Source: Cytophagaceae bacterium (GTDB taxonomy: Bacteria > Bacteroidota > Bacteroidia > Cytophagales > Flexibacteraceae). Taken from it: a stretch of 15,382 nt of DNA. Each line of letters opens with the position of its first letter. The first letter of the stretch is position 1. Both the position numbers and the translations under genes were made by a program. The stretch covers positions 1 to 15,382 of the forward strand of contig CANHWS010000047.1 of the NCBI GenBank assembly GCA_947464365.1, in the 5' to 3' direction. The notes beneath the pieces were generated by a model. It saw only the letters and a list, made by a program, of their open reading frames with translations. It was not told the origin of the DNA and did no database searches. Below, piece after piece: positions 8,393-15,382 of the stretch.

Positions 8393-9472
8393 TCAATAGG
8401 TCCAGACCACTGGTGTTAATGGGTGGGCTGTGCACGTTAGGATAGCGCCCGCAGCAAGGTCCGAATCTGTTAGCACCTCGTTGTACTGGTGCTCAACCTG
8501 CCCACTGACTAGTTGAGCTATACAAGCTGAGCACTGACCTGCTTGGCAGCTAAATGGCAATGAAAGTCCAGCTCGCAAACCCGCTTGTAACAAGGTTTCG
8601 TTTGGCAGGATATCGAAGCGTCCTTTATCCACAATCTCAGCTGGTTGTGCGTTATACTGCTCAGGAGATGCTGATCTAGTCGGGATTACAAACTGCTCTT
8701 GGTGGATAGCCTCTGCTGTGACTCCAAGATATCGCAGCTCAAACTTCAGGATCTGCATCAAGGCTGCAGGACCACAGAGGTAAAAGTCCGTATGGGATAG
8801 GTCAACAGCCTGTTTTTTCAGCCAATGCTCAAAAGCCGTATTGCTTAGGTGGCCGTCTATATAGTTATGGTTCAGTTTTTGTAAATTCGGCTTGGGCAAC
8901 TCCCCAGAAGTAACAAAGTAGGTTAGCTTTAGTCGCTCTGGGTATTGATTGGCAAGTTGTCTAACCTCTTCAAAAAACAAACTAGCCCCCAATCGTCGGT
9001 CAGTTACCAGCCATTGGATCGTTTGATATTGATCAGACTTGAGGGCTGCCCGCAACAATGCAAACAATGGTGTGAGGCCCGACCCAGCTCCAGCCAAGAC
9101 CAACGAAGCATGACCAGCATTTCCGTTGCTTAGGGTAAACTTGCCAGTAGGATGCTGAACCATTAGCTGAAGTCCCGGCCGAGCCTGGCCAAATAAGTAG
9201 TTACTGCCAAGACCATTGGGCAGCCGCTTGACAACAATCTGGAGTGGCTCGCCAGGAAGATTAGCCAAACTATATGACCTTCGATAGACGGTCTGCTGAT
9301 AGTCTGTTCTGAGCTCTATTGTGATAAATTGACCAGCCTCAAAGTCCCAAGGCGACCTACTAAAGGTAATCTGAATTACATCTGGTAACAGGTATGTCAC
9401 TGCCTCGACCGTCAGGTAGGCCATTAAAGGGGATTGATCTGGCGCCTCGATTGGTGTTTGGCGATTGTCCAT
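8393..9472 (-). CDS. PaaE-type ferredoxin-NAD(P)H reductase with C-terminal 2Fe-2S domain
   Basis: Flavoprotein electron-transfer component of 359 residues from the ATG at 9472; other in-frame starts are TTG 9496 and ATG 9424. Numbering from 9472: FAD-binding barrel with RRSYSL (64-69); NAD(P)-binding domain with GAGSGLTPL (128-136) and CGP (233-235); C-terminal plant-type ferredoxin domain with cluster ligands C309, C314, C317 and C347 (C-x4-C-x2-C...C). The layout matches PaaE, the reductase of phenylacetyl-CoA epoxygenase, and related reductases. These pass electrons from NAD(P)H through FAD and 2Fe-2S to a di-iron or desaturase partner. No paaABC or other oxygenase gene is nearby, so the partner is unknown; a membrane hydroxylase or desaturase is possible. 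It lies 75 nt downstream of comF on the same strand and may be co-transcribed with it. Cytoplasmic. Confidence 0.85.
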   Translation of the reverse strand: MDNRQTPIEAPDQSPLMAYLTVEAVTYLLPDVIQITFSRSPWDFEAGQFITIELRTDYQQTVYRRSYSLANLPGEPLQIVVKRLPNGLGSNYLFGQARPGLQLMVQHPTGKFTLSNGNAGHASLVLAGAGSGLTPLFALLRAALKSDQYQTIQWLVTDRRLGASLFFEEVRQLANQYPERLKLTYFVTSGELPKPNLQKLNHNYIDGHLSNTAFEHWLKKQAVDLSHTDFYLCGPAALMQILKFELRYLGVTAEAIHQEQFVIPTRSASPEQYNAQPAEIVDKGRFDILPNETLLQAGLRAGLSLPFSCQAGQCSACIAQLVSGQVEHQYNEVLTDSDLAAGAILTCTAHPLTPVVWTY

Positions 9473-9547
9473 GAGCAACAGATAATGGGTCTGCAAAAAT
9501 TGGCAATGACAATGACCAGACTGCCTCTTTGTAATGATACATGATCA

Positions 9548-10276
9548 TTAGGCAATGCCCAAGGTCAGAACCGAAATTTTGTCCGCACCTGCCGCAAAGA
9601 GCACCCGTGCACAGCTGCCTACCGTGGCACCTGTCGTCAAAACATCATCCACGATCAGGAAATGATAGTTCTCAATTGGCAAATCGAGCTTCATCCCGGT
9701 TGGCACCTCAAAGGCCTGTTGCATATTGATCAATCGTTGACCTCTGCTTTTGCTTGTTTGGCTTTCCGTTACCTGTGGCCTGATCAAGACCGCATCTAGG
9801 ACCTCATAACCTAACACTTCAGCCAGGCCTTTTGCTACCATCGTGGCTTGATTATAACCTCGTGCCCTTTGCCTTTTAGGATGCAACGGAACTGGCACCA
9901 ACAGGGTAGGATGATCAGGAAATCCAAGTTTCAGCAGCTCCTGACCCAACAACCGACCTAGATATACCCCGATCTCTGGCTGGTTCTCGTACTTAAGTTT
10001 ATGGATTAGCCGCTGGGCGAGGCCATGTTTGCGAAAGGCCATTAGGCTATGAACACTTACAAGTGGCAGACCTGTGAGCCCTGATAATGAGAATGGATCT
10101 TGATCGGCAAGGCGCAGATTGGGCAATGGCAAGGTGGACAAACAGCGCAGGCAAATCGTATTTTCATCCGTCAACAGCCCGACACCGCAAGCCTGACACA
10201 CCTCTGGCCATATCAGATTGAACAGGGTGCGCTTAAAATCTCCAAACCCTATCTTCTGGCTGATGTAAGTGCCCAT
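9548..10276 (-). CDS. comF: ComF-family phosphoribosyltransferase-like protein
   Basis: ComF-family protein of 242 residues from the ATG at 10276; a TTG two codons upstream is less likely. The N-terminus carries a four-cysteine zinc-binding module (C27, C30, C42, C45: CQAC and CLRC). The phosphoribosyltransferase fold follows, with PVPLHPKRQRARGYNQA (128-144) and a PRPP-binding loop VDDVLTTGAT (about 209-218). These match ComF/GntX proteins, which in naturally competent bacteria act in the cytoplasm during uptake of transforming DNA, and are widely conserved in Bacteroidota whether or not competence is proven. It starts 60 nt after the stop of the ceramidase-like gene and precedes the reductase gene. 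No terminator is visible between them, so a three-gene transcript is plausible, though the neighbours give no functional clue. Confidence 0.88.
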   Translation of the reverse strand: MGTYISQKIGFGDFKRTLFNLIWPEVCQACGVGLLTDENTICLRCLSTLPLPNLRLADQDPFSLSGLTGLPLVSVHSLMAFRKHGLAQRLIHKLKYENQPEIGVYLGRLLGQELLKLGFPDHPTLLVPVPLHPKRQRARGYNQATMVAKGLAEVLGYEVLDAVLIRPQVTESQTSKSRGQRLINMQQAFEVPTGMKLDLPIENYHFLIVDDVLTTGATVGSCARVLFAAGADKISVLTLGIA

Positions 10277-10336
10277 CTTCAACTTATTGGTTCCTTCCCA
10301 AAATACCCTAAGCCTTGGTAATCCTCGATCGCAAAT

Positions 10337-11080
10337 CTAATTTGACAATACCTTCTGGCTCGATAGCTTATCAGACAAGTGCCAGTACATAATCAGCAAC
10401 ACAGTCGCGACAGCACCGAAGGTATGCCACAAGAAGTGCGTACCCATCGGGAAAACCTGGAGCCAATCCGTTCCGGGCAAGGCGCTATCCGCCAACCGAA
10501 ATAACAAAGCCGTCACGAAACTGAGCAAAGCCCCTATGACCCAAGCCAAGTGATGCCAGTTTTGCCGGCTAAGACTCAACACCAGCGGAATCAAGATTAG
10601 CGAACCCGACATGCCGTAACCTAGTGTGATCTGGGCTTGTTGGCTGATGCCTAGGGCTCCACCCGAAAGGCGCAAACCAAAAATCAGGACCATTAGGATG
10701 GCTGCCACAACCATCATCCTGAGTTTGTAGAACAGATGAAAACTGTAGCCAATAATCAGGATCATGATCGGCACCACGTCCAGCATCAGGAAAAACCAGT
10801 GGCTCCGTGTCCCGTGGAATATCGTACCGCCTATCCCACCCATCAACAAGATGATGGCCGAAACAATCTTGAGCAACCTATTTGGCTGGTCTGCCCGAAG
10901 CTGGACAAGCCAAGCCAAGGCAATGAGCGCAAAAAAGACTGCTGTTACAGTGTTAAATGGCTCGACAATCGGGTGACGACTAAGGTCCGTTTCGACGTAG
11001 CGAGGCCCACCGTCTGGCAGCCGACTATTGGCTAGGGTGTCTGCAACTGTGCGTAACGTATCTCCGACGGATGAGGGCAT
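10337..11080 (-). CDS. Ceramidase-like seven-TM membrane hydrolase (CREST superfamily)
   Basis: Integral membrane protein with about seven hydrophobic helices, resembling alkaline ceramidases (ACER family). Start uncertain: ATG 11080 gives 247 residues; GTG 11116 adds 12 hydrophobic ones. Numbering from 11116: GGTIFHGTRSHW with H101, LDVVP with D113, and C-terminal HFLWH with H227 and H231. In the CREST superfamily the three His and the Asp coordinate a catalytic Zn for amide hydrolysis. The Ser found near the first His in human ACER3 appears to be Gly here (G97; from memory of ACER3), with Thr98 beside it. Many Bacteroidota make sphingolipids, so a ceramide-type or other N-acyl lipid substrate is plausible but unproven; other CREST functions remain possible. 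First gene of a minus-strand set with comF and the reductase. Confidence 0.7.
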   Translation of the reverse strand: MPSSVGDTLRTVADTLANSRLPDGGPRYVETDLSRHPIVEPFNTVTAVFFALIALAWLVQLRADQPNRLLKIVSAIILLMGGIGGTIFHGTRSHWFFLMLDVVPIMILIIGYSFHLFYKLRMMVVAAILMVLIFGLRLSGGALGISQQAQITLGYGMSGSLILIPLVLSLSRQNWHHLAWVIGALLSFVTALLFRLADSALPGTDWLQVFPMGTHFLWHTFGAVATVLLIMYWHLSDKLSSQKVLSN

Positions 11081-11340
11081 CAAGGCTACCGAGGCCAGTT
11101 GGAGCTGCAAAAACACAACTACTAGGCATTGGGATTGGTAAAGGTAAGCAGAAAACAGGGACCTTGGCAGAGGGATGGGGCCTAGCTACCAAAAACCAAA
11201 TATCGCATAACTAGTATGGAGGAGATTGGTTCTCAGCCAAAATGACCTACATAAGTCCTAGCGTGCAACTAAAACAGCCTTGGCTACATTAAGATTTTTG
11301 TTCTGAAAACAAGAACCTGAACGAGCAAACCAAAAATTAC

Positions 11341-11348
11341 TAACTTTG
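11341..11348 (+). promoter_or_regulatory. Possible -7 box before the lipoprotein gene
   Basis: TAACTTTG matches the Bacteroidota -7 consensus TAnnTTTG exactly, but is only 11 nt before the ATG at 11360, so the transcript would have a very short A-rich leader (AAAAAAAAGAC). No TTG lies at the usual -33 spacing. It could be chance in an AT-rich stretch. Confidence 0.3.
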
Positions 11349-11359
11349 AAAAAAAAGAC

Positions 11360-12078
11360 ATGGCCATCTCAGCATTGATCAAACAGACAATCATAGTCGT
11401 AAGCGTACTCTCCATGCTAGCCTCTTGCAGGTCAATCCAGATGGCTGACTTAAAAGTCCCAGGTCCAGAAATACCTGTCCGCTTATTACCCATCAAGCCC
11501 GAGATAAATCGGTTCTCATTTAACTCTTTCTATAGAAAAATAATAATGGACCACAAGTTATACCAGAATACGAAACGTCAGGGAATGAGATAAAAATAAT
11601 TGAGCAGGGCAACGTTCTATCAGATGACGTTATCGTATTGTTAACTTCCGAAGTTGAAGACAACATTTCAACCTCAAGCAAACAACCTTATGGTAAGTTA
11701 ACTTTAAAAATCACCAAAGGGGAGTTCAAATACAATATGCATTATATGACACATGTTTCAGGAATATTACTTGGGATACCATTGCTGTTTGGCGCTCCAC
11801 TAATTGAAGCAAAGGAAGATATAGAGGTGGTGGCGGCAATTACCGGTCCATCTGGTAATGAAATCAAACAATACAAACTATCTGCCTTACGCAAAAACTA
11901 TATATGTATGTATTGTGAATGGTCAAATGCAAGTATGCTACGGGCCACAAACCTTGAGGCGATTAAGGATATACTAATGCAATTGCGAGGTAAACTATCC
12001 AAAGATGCCGTGGAAATTAATAGCCTACTCAAAGAAGAATCAAACAAAAAAAGCGACTCTGAAACTAGGAAACTTTAG
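11360..12078 (+). pseudogene. Frameshifted lipoprotein gene
   Basis: Two reading frames together look like one lipoprotein. The first (11360-11593, 77 codons) starts MAISALIKQT and has a signal peptide ending in lipobox LASC, with the lipidated Cys at residue 23. The second frame is open from 11536 to the stop at 12078, although its first ATG is only at 11638. Reading the first frame to FYR and then the second (KNNNGPQVIPEYETS) gives a continuous 239-residue product if one base is restored in the AGAAAAATAATAATGG run at 11534-11549. The C-terminal part (NYICMYCEWSN...RATNLEAIKDILMQLRGKL) resembles uncharacterised Bacteroidota lipoproteins with a MYxGY...A...EAxxxA pattern (recalled, not searched). 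GC is about 34% over 11521-11700, far below its neighbours, which suggests foreign origin or relaxed constraint. Its 3' end overlaps the convergent alkyltransferase gene by 14 nt. A sequencing error is the main alternative to a true pseudogene. Confidence 0.7.
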
Positions 12079-13027
12079 CCACTAACGATCCCCACCCCAC
12101 CAACAACGCCTTCAAATCTGCACCCCAGCGGTATTCACCCACCAAGGTGTCCGTGCTGGAGTAAATTGGCAACACACGGTGGCAGGGCAAAAGGTAGGCA
12201 ATCGAGTTGCTGGCCATCATGCCACCAACGGCTTGGCTCGCATTTCGGTTCATGAGGGTCTCGGCGATAGCACCGTAGGTTGTTACCTGGCCTAGCGGTA
12301 GGTCGGATAGGTATTCATAAACCCATTTGAAGTTATCATTATAAGGGATAGCGATTGTCACCGTTGGACGGTCCTGAGTGTGGTAGCCAGGACCATTGAT
12401 GTAGGATACAACCAAGTCAAACAAGTCATCCCCACGTTGCTCAAAGTCCGATAGACCCTGCCCACGCCGAATTTGATCTAGGAGTTGGGGTATGGTCAGA
12501 TTCTCAATGGTAAATAGGTCTTCGTTTGGGTCCAAAAACTGAAGACTACAAAGCCCCCATTCAGTGCGTGCGATGAAAATTGGCCCAAAACGTGTCTCGT
12601 AAGTTTGATACCACGTAAGGATAAACAACCGATCTACCCTATTTGGCTGGTCCCATTTTAGTTTTGGTCCATACCGTAGGTCCGCTTCAGGAATTGGCTT
12701 CAGATCTTTCCTTGGGTCCCATGATCCAAACAACTCCAACTGCGCTTCATCCTCATTAGCACTACCCTTAATGATTGGCCATAAATAGCGCAACAGATGC
12801 TTCGTTGCCAGATATTGTTCGATCGACATGCCCATCCAGACCTCCAACCGCTGCACCACTACCTCCTTATCCTGATAGAGGTCCTCTGCGGTCAAGGTGT
12901 TCACCTCCTCCATGTGTGCAGCAGTAGGCAAAGCCTTAATTTTCCGCATTAGCCGGAAAAGCTGATGGAACCAACGACGAGCCACATGGCTATGGGCATA
13001 TTGTGGGTTTAGAGATTCGGCTTCCAT
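12065..13027 (-). CDS. Ada-like O6-alkylguanine-DNA alkyltransferase with divergent N-terminal region
   Basis: Protein of 320 residues. The C-terminal ~100 form an O6-methylguanine-DNA methyltransferase domain: LGQVTTYGAIAETL, then the active site PCHRV (Cys282 is the alkyl acceptor), then GEYRWG...KALLVGW. Such enzymes transfer the alkyl group from O6-alkylguanine irreversibly to the Cys. Residues 140-170 (Y-T-FGPIFIARTEWGLCSLQFLD) match the linker domain of AraC-MGMT fusion proteins. Residues 46-85 (LYQDKEVVVQRLEVWMGMSIEQYLATKHLLRYL region) look like a degraded AraC-type second helix-turn-helix; the N-terminal Cys domain of E. coli Ada is absent. Unusually, Gln265 occupies the position 17 residues before the catalytic Cys where human MGMT has the DNA-flipping Arg128. 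It begins 20 nt after the bshC stop, so the two are probably co-transcribed and both counter electrophile damage. Confidence 0.85.
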   Translation of the reverse strand: MEAESLNPQYAHSHVARRWFHQLFRLMRKIKALPTAAHMEEVNTLTAEDLYQDKEVVVQRLEVWMGMSIEQYLATKHLLRYLWPIIKGSANEDEAQLELFGSWDPRKDLKPIPEADLRYGPKLKWDQPNRVDRLFILTWYQTYETRFGPIFIARTEWGLCSLQFLDPNEDLFTIENLTIPQLLDQIRRGQGLSDFEQRGDDLFDLVVSYINGPGYHTQDRPTVTIAIPYNDNFKWVYEYLSDLPLGQVTTYGAIAETLMNRNASQAVGGMMASNSIAYLLPCHRVLPIYSSTDTLVGEYRWGADLKALLVGWGSLVAKVS

Positions 13028-13047
13028 AGCTAATGATTGGGCTGTAT

Positions 13048-14658
13048 TTATGCCACTGGTTGTTCTTGTTCGTCAAAGACATGGAGGGCAAAAGCCAAGG
13101 GATCCAACTGTGCGGTTAGCTCATCCCACAGACCAGGGTTGTTGATCAGGTAGGCCAGAATATTCTCTGATCTTTCTTGCAACCCATCATTCGGGAAAAC
13201 CTTATCACGGAGATTTAGCGCCTGGGTAATGAGAGTCTCATGGCGTTTTTCCATGGCCTTGCTAATGCGCTTCTCGACATTTTCGAGCGTCTTGAGCACC
13301 GTGGCCTCTTGGGCATCCACAAACGAGGCGAGCGTAGGGTCGGCAGCATTTGCTTTGCTGCGCATGGTGGCAAATGCTTGATTGATAAGCTGGTACTCGT
13401 GGTGCATCGTGACTTGCCCATTGCCTGCTTGGCGGGCCAAAATTAAGGCCTTCAGCTGGTTGGCGGATAACATCAAATCCTCAAAACGCAAGTTGGCCTT
13501 TTGCAATCGGCCTAGCACTGCCTTGGTATTGATCTGACCTAAAGCCCGAGGTAAAACCACTGGCATCGGCAATTTATATAGGGCGAACAAATCGGCGGTC
13601 TGGAGCCAATAGGCCACCTCTGCTGGGCCACCCAAGTAGGCGATGTTGGGTAAAATGGCCTCTTGGTATAGTGGCCTTAGTACAACATTCGGGCTCCAAT
13701 GATCTGGGTGGGATGTGATATGGGTACGTAGGGCATCTGCGTCAAACGACAAGTCGGTATTCAGCACCAACCATTGATCGCCTTCTCGGACCAGCCTTTC
13801 ACGTACCATGCGCCCATCAACCTCGTCCATATAGAACAAGTTGATAGGCCGCGCATGGACCTGCGCTTTATTCCCCAATGCCTCATACCGAGCGGAAGCC
13901 GCATCATGGGCAGGTTTGGTGGCACTTTCTAGCGCATCCTGCAAGGCAATCGATACAAAGGCTCGCTTCAAACGGACATCATCAGGGTCGAGACAGATAA
14001 GACCAAGATGCCCTAACCAATGATGGAATAATGCCCGTGTCGCAGCAGCCCATGTTTTTGCGTTGCGGTAGGCCTCAACTGCATCCATCGGGAGGTCTTG
14101 GGGCAACGCTAGCCAAAAGTCCTCTGCTGGGGGCCAGGCAAAACGACCTACGGGACCTGTTTGATCGGTATGCCATTGGTGTTTTTTGCCAAACAAGTTA
14201 AAGTGATCCACCTCGTCCTTGTCATGGTCTTCGGTCGCCATCCAGTAGATGGGCACAAAGTCATGCGTTGGGTAGCGCTGCTTTAGCTGCCTGCACAGGT
14301 TGATGGCAGACATCAGCTTAAAGGGCACATAAAGCGGCCCCGAAAACAGATTAAGCTGATGCCCAGTCGTGACGCAAAAGGTCGTTGGTTTGCGAAGTAG
14401 TGTGATATTATCCCGCTCAGCACCGGATAGTTCGATGGAACTATACTGCTCTGTCAGGACGTTGACCAAGGTATCCCGATCAAGACGTGGCTTACCTGCC
14501 GCTTGGAGCCTCGCACCCATAGCCTGTGCCAACCCATTGAGGTTGGGTTCATGCTGATAAAGCTGTTGGCCATCCAGTTTGCCATCCAGATATTCGGATA
14601 GCACAGCAGGGTATTTGCCCGTCTGGGCAATTGGGATCAGGCGCTTGGTGTAGGCCAT
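13048..14658 (-). CDS. bshC: BshC, putative cysteine-adding enzyme of bacillithiol biosynthesis
   Basis: Full-length BshC of 536 residues with an ATG start. Diagnostic segments are TTGHQLNLFSGPLY (97-110), FVPIYWMATEDHDKDEVDHF (134-153, with the conserved ED-H-D cluster) and NLFGKKHQWHTDQTGPVGR. The C-terminal coiled coil (VLKTLENVEKRISKAMEKRH) is followed by the usual KVFPNDGLQER segment and the closing LDPLAFALHVFDEQ. BshC joins L-cysteine to GlcN-malate to give bacillithiol, the low-molecular-weight thiol of Firmicutes and many Bacteroidota, used for redox buffering and electrophile detoxification in the cytoplasm. The partners bshA and bshB are not in the window. It follows nuoC by 102 nt and precedes the alkyltransferase gene by 20 nt, all on the minus strand. 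No Shine-Dalgarno is visible, as usual in this phylum. Confidence 0.95.
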   Translation of the reverse strand: MAYTKRLIPIAQTGKYPAVLSEYLDGKLDGQQLYQHEPNLNGLAQAMGARLQAAGKPRLDRDTLVNVLTEQYSSIELSGAERDNITLLRKPTTFCVTTGHQLNLFSGPLYVPFKLMSAINLCRQLKQRYPTHDFVPIYWMATEDHDKDEVDHFNLFGKKHQWHTDQTGPVGRFAWPPAEDFWLALPQDLPMDAVEAYRNAKTWAAATRALFHHWLGHLGLICLDPDDVRLKRAFVSIALQDALESATKPAHDAASARYEALGNKAQVHARPINLFYMDEVDGRMVRERLVREGDQWLVLNTDLSFDADALRTHITSHPDHWSPNVVLRPLYQEAILPNIAYLGGPAEVAYWLQTADLFALYKLPMPVVLPRALGQINTKAVLGRLQKANLRFEDLMLSANQLKALILARQAGNGQVTMHHEYQLINQAFATMRSKANAADPTLASFVDAQEATVLKTLENVEKRISKAMEKRHETLITQALNLRDKVFPNDGLQERSENILAYLINNPGLWDELTAQLDPLAFALHVFDEQEQPVA

Positions 14659-14760
14659 AGGTTTGGTGTCGGTGGTTTCAGGTAGTGGTCAGGTGCAAAG
14701 GTGCCGAAAAAAACCAAACGTACAGGCCTTGGTCTGATCCAACCAAGATAGGCCCCTACC

Positions 14761-15306
14761 CTAGTCCTCCTTCCGATATTGCAATTCAAGCCCATGATAT
14801 TGCGCTTGTTGCTGGTAGTCCTTACGCAAAGGATGGCCTTCCCAGTCGGCAGGGAGCAGGATGCGGCGCAAGTCTGGGTGGTTGCTGAAGTTAATCCCTA
14901 CCAGATCGAAGGCTTCACGCTCGTGCCACCAAGCCCCAGGCCATATACTCCCGACACTCGGCACTAGTACAGCTCCATCACGCTCTGTTGTGACATAGAG
15001 GCTACACCAATGCTGATGGGGGATCGAATATAGGGTATAGACTACCTGTACCTCCTGAAGGCCCGTTTGTTTGTTAGGCCCAAGATCAAGGCCTGTAAGG
15101 CAACTCAGATGGTCAAAATAAGTAGATGGATCGGTCCGTAGTTGGTCGCAAGCTACTACCAATTGGGTTGCCTTTAGGTGGATCTGCGGATGCCCATTGG
15201 CCCCACCTACCAGGATAGGTATGATCTCTATCGAGGCCAACAAAGCCATAACTACCTCCTGTACCGTGGATGGTTGTTGCTGGTCGTTGCTAATGGGTGA
15301 GGCCAT
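14761..15306 (-). CDS. nuoC: NADH-quinone oxidoreductase subunit C (30-kDa subunit)
   Basis: Subunit of the peripheral arm of respiratory complex I, 181 residues from the ATG at 15306; a TTG two codons upstream is in frame. The 30-kDa-subunit signature is clear: SIWPGAWWHEREAFDLVGI followed by NHPDLRRILLPADWEGHPLRKDY, which fits the pattern E-R-E-x2-D-hydrophobic2-x6-H-x3-R-x-I-L. FDHLSCLTGLDLG is the usual N-terminal domain segment. It is a stand-alone NuoC, not a NuoCD fusion. The next gene on this strand is bshC rather than nuoD, so either the nuo cluster is split here or the remaining subunits lie elsewhere; nuoB, if present, would lie off the right edge. The 47 nt upstream hold no recognisable gene. 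Confidence 0.93.
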   Translation of the reverse strand: MASPISNDQQQPSTVQEVVMALLASIEIIPILVGGANGHPQIHLKATQLVVACDQLRTDPSTYFDHLSCLTGLDLGPNKQTGLQEVQVVYTLYSIPHQHWCSLYVTTERDGAVLVPSVGSIWPGAWWHEREAFDLVGINFSNHPDLRRILLPADWEGHPLRKDYQQQAQYHGLELQYRKED

Positions 15307-15382
15307 GATCAATCGTTGAATTTGTTGTTAGTTACGGATAACTGATAACTTCCTACAGGACATAGTTGCTCAGGATCTGGTA

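Noticed and set aside
11534..11549. Programmed -1 ribosomal frameshift signal at the A-run in the lipoprotein gene.
   Set aside because: In the first frame the codons read AGA AAA ATA, not a canonical X-XXY-YYZ slippery heptamer, and I saw no clear stimulatory structure; a single-base loss or sequencing error is simpler.
14698..14760. Weak stem CTTGGT/ACCAAG and a T-run (minus strand) between nuoC and bshC, suggesting a terminator.
   Set aside because: The stem is only 6 bp with an 8-nt loop, and the T-run is separated from it by about 10 nt; not a credible intrinsic terminator.
15353..15382. Nine codons plus stop on the minus strand at the right edge (ending NYVL-stop), a possible end of an upstream gene such as nuoB. 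A second frame is open from about 15380 to a TGA that overlaps the nuoC start region.
   Set aside because: Too short to recognise, and neither frame matches a known NuoB ending; not enough sequence to support a call.

Overview
The window looks like a chromosomal segment of a Bacteroidota bacterium with moderate GC (about 50-60% in the lines I counted). Two tandem secreted proteins end in type IX secretion system (T9SS) sorting domains. BshC (bacillithiol synthesis) and a 30-kDa complex I subunit are present. The gene starts lack Shine-Dalgarno sequences, and sequences resembling the Bacteroidota -7 box (TAnnTTTG) lie upstream of several genes. I cannot place it below phylum with confidence.

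Layout from left to right. (1) 2-2695, plus strand: the 3' part of a large gene. It joins the end of a peptidase-MA-like helical segment, a TolB/WD40-like beta-propeller and a C-terminal outer-membrane beta-barrel. (2) 2747-3646, minus: OxyR-type LysR regulator with both redox cysteines. (3) 3647-4133: about 490 bp without a gene, containing a probable oxyR promoter and a cluster of TTTGGCA repeats with an imperfect hairpin. (4) 4134-6080 and 6285-8243, plus: twin secreted T9SS cargo proteins of matching architecture, separated by a strong intrinsic terminator. (5) 8393-11080, minus: a co-directional set of three genes, read as ceramidase-like membrane hydrolase, then ComF-type phosphoribosyltransferase, then PaaE-type ferredoxin-NAD(P)H reductase. 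(6) 11360-12078, plus: an AT-rich lipoprotein gene broken by a frameshift. (7) 12065-15306, minus: a run read as nuoC, then bshC, then an Ada-like O6-alkylguanine-DNA alkyltransferase. The last two are only 20 bp apart.

How the genes may fit together. The surface theme (barrel protein, two T9SS cargo proteins, lipoprotein) alternates with a redox and electrophile-defence theme (OxyR, bacillithiol synthesis, alkylated-DNA repair, flavin/2Fe-2S reductase, complex I). The most testable points are these: the alkyltransferase has Gln where the family's arginine finger should be; the T9SS twins keep a gap-free, highly similar C-terminal two thirds while their N-terminal heads have diverged; the lipoprotein frameshift sits in an A-run inside an AT-rich island; and nuoC is followed by bshC rather than by nuoD. 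I see no RNA genes, CRISPR arrays, insertion sequences or phage genes, and no clear new defence system.
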